A stretch of DNA of 6,346 bases from Emcibacter sp. (GTDB lineage: Bacteria > Pseudomonadota > Alphaproteobacteria > Sphingomonadales > Emcibacteraceae). The DNA lies in NCBI GenBank assembly GCA_016765435.1, contig JAESPY010000230.1, positions 1 to 6,346 on the forward strand, in the 5' to 3' direction. The notes beneath the pieces are model-generated. The model saw only the letters and a list, made by a program, of their open reading frames with translations, did not search any database and was not told where the DNA came from. The translations under genes were made by a program, and so were the position numbers. Positions 6,076-6,346 of the stretch are shown in pieces (positions within the stretch are counted from its first letter, which is position 1; each line of letters starts with the position of its first letter).

Positions 6076-6346
6076 GTGACCAGAAAAGCCGGAAAAAACA
6101 AAAAAATCATGCCGGGGCTATATATTGTCTCTACCCCGATTGGCAATCTGGGCGATATAACCCTTCGGGCGCAGGCGGTGCTTGAACAGGCGGATATCAT
6201 TGCCTGTGAGGACACAAGAGTGACTGGAAAGCTGTTGGGGTATTTTGATATCGGGACGCCGACCATTGCCTATCATGATCATAATGAACAAAGAATCCTG
6301 CCGCAATTGATGGAACGGCTGGCCGAGGGACAGATTGTGGCCTTGG
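6076..6346 (+). CDS. rsmI: RsmI, 16S rRNA C1402 2'-O-methyltransferase (partial, N-terminal part)
   Basis: The frame is open to the window edge and shows the N-terminal 90 residues of this tetrapyrrole-methylase-fold enzyme, which uses SAM to methylate the 2'-hydroxyl of C1402 in the decoding centre of 16S rRNA. Family landmarks: GLYIVSTPIGNLGDITLRA, IIACEDTR and AYHDHNEQRILPQL. The preferred start is GTG 6076 (MTRKAGKNKKIMPGLY), with AAGGG at 6062-6066 nine bases upstream. ATG 6109 is the alternative; it would remove the basic 11-residue extension and has only a distant GGA. An in-frame TAA at 6049-6051 bounds the choice. The gene is divergent from the LpoA-like lipoprotein gene. In E. coli and many proteobacteria the same neighbourhood continues with yraN, which would lie beyond this window. 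Confidence 0.93.
   Translation, partial: MTRKAGKNKKIMPGLYIVSTPIGNLGDITLRAQAVLEQADIIACEDTRVTGKLLGYFDIGTPTIAYHDHNEQRILPQLMERLAEGQIVAL

Noticed and set aside
1..6346. Hidden mobile element, defence system, CRISPR array or RNA gene
   Set aside because: Nearly all bases are in recognisable conserved genes; no transposase, integrase, regular repeat array, tRNA cloverleaf or rRNA segment was seen on either strand.

Overview
The window looks like a conserved housekeeping stretch of an alphaproteobacterial chromosome of moderate GC content. The main reasons are gene order and protein flavour. hrcA-grpE is divergent from rph-rdgB-hemW, which is a common alphaproteobacterial arrangement, and a lipoprotein of the alphaproteobacterial 'penicillin-binding protein activator' type is divergent from rsmI. 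The genus cannot be fixed by eye. No mobile element, CRISPR array, tRNA or rRNA was seen, and no new multi-gene system is evident.

Layout. Bases 1-159 are the 3' end of a small membrane protein gene, possibly of the LysE/RhtB exporter family. Bases 160-281 hold no gene but contain two stem-loops, the second a bidirectional intrinsic terminator shared with grpE. On the minus strand, hrcA (963-2027) is followed by grpE (282-884); together they are a heat-shock module of repressor plus DnaK nucleotide-exchange factor. hrcA has a good sigma-70-like promoter (2041-2069) that implies a very short leader. On the plus strand, rph (2160-2876), rdgB (2873-3502) and hemW (3486-4649) are packed with 4-bp and 17-bp overlaps, led by a strong ribosome binding site before rph. 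The trio covers tRNA 3' trimming, nucleotide-pool sanitation and a radical-SAM-type haem chaperone.

The right part holds a minus-strand LpoA-like lipoprotein with a periplasmic-binding-protein fold (4519-5976). Its 3' end runs 131 bp antisense into the end of hemW. It starts from a non-ATG codon and is divergent from rsmI (6076 to the window edge), the 16S rRNA C1402 2'-O-methyltransferase. The rsmI/lpoA neighbourhood is also seen in E. coli.

The most notable irregularities are the antisense-coded C-terminal tail of the LpoA-like protein, an imperfect tandem duplication of the last codons of hrcA lying across its stop codon, the non-ATG starts on both sides of the lpoA/rsmI divergent region, and the almost leaderless hrcA transcript predicted from its promoter. 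These are local oddities of otherwise ordinary genes.
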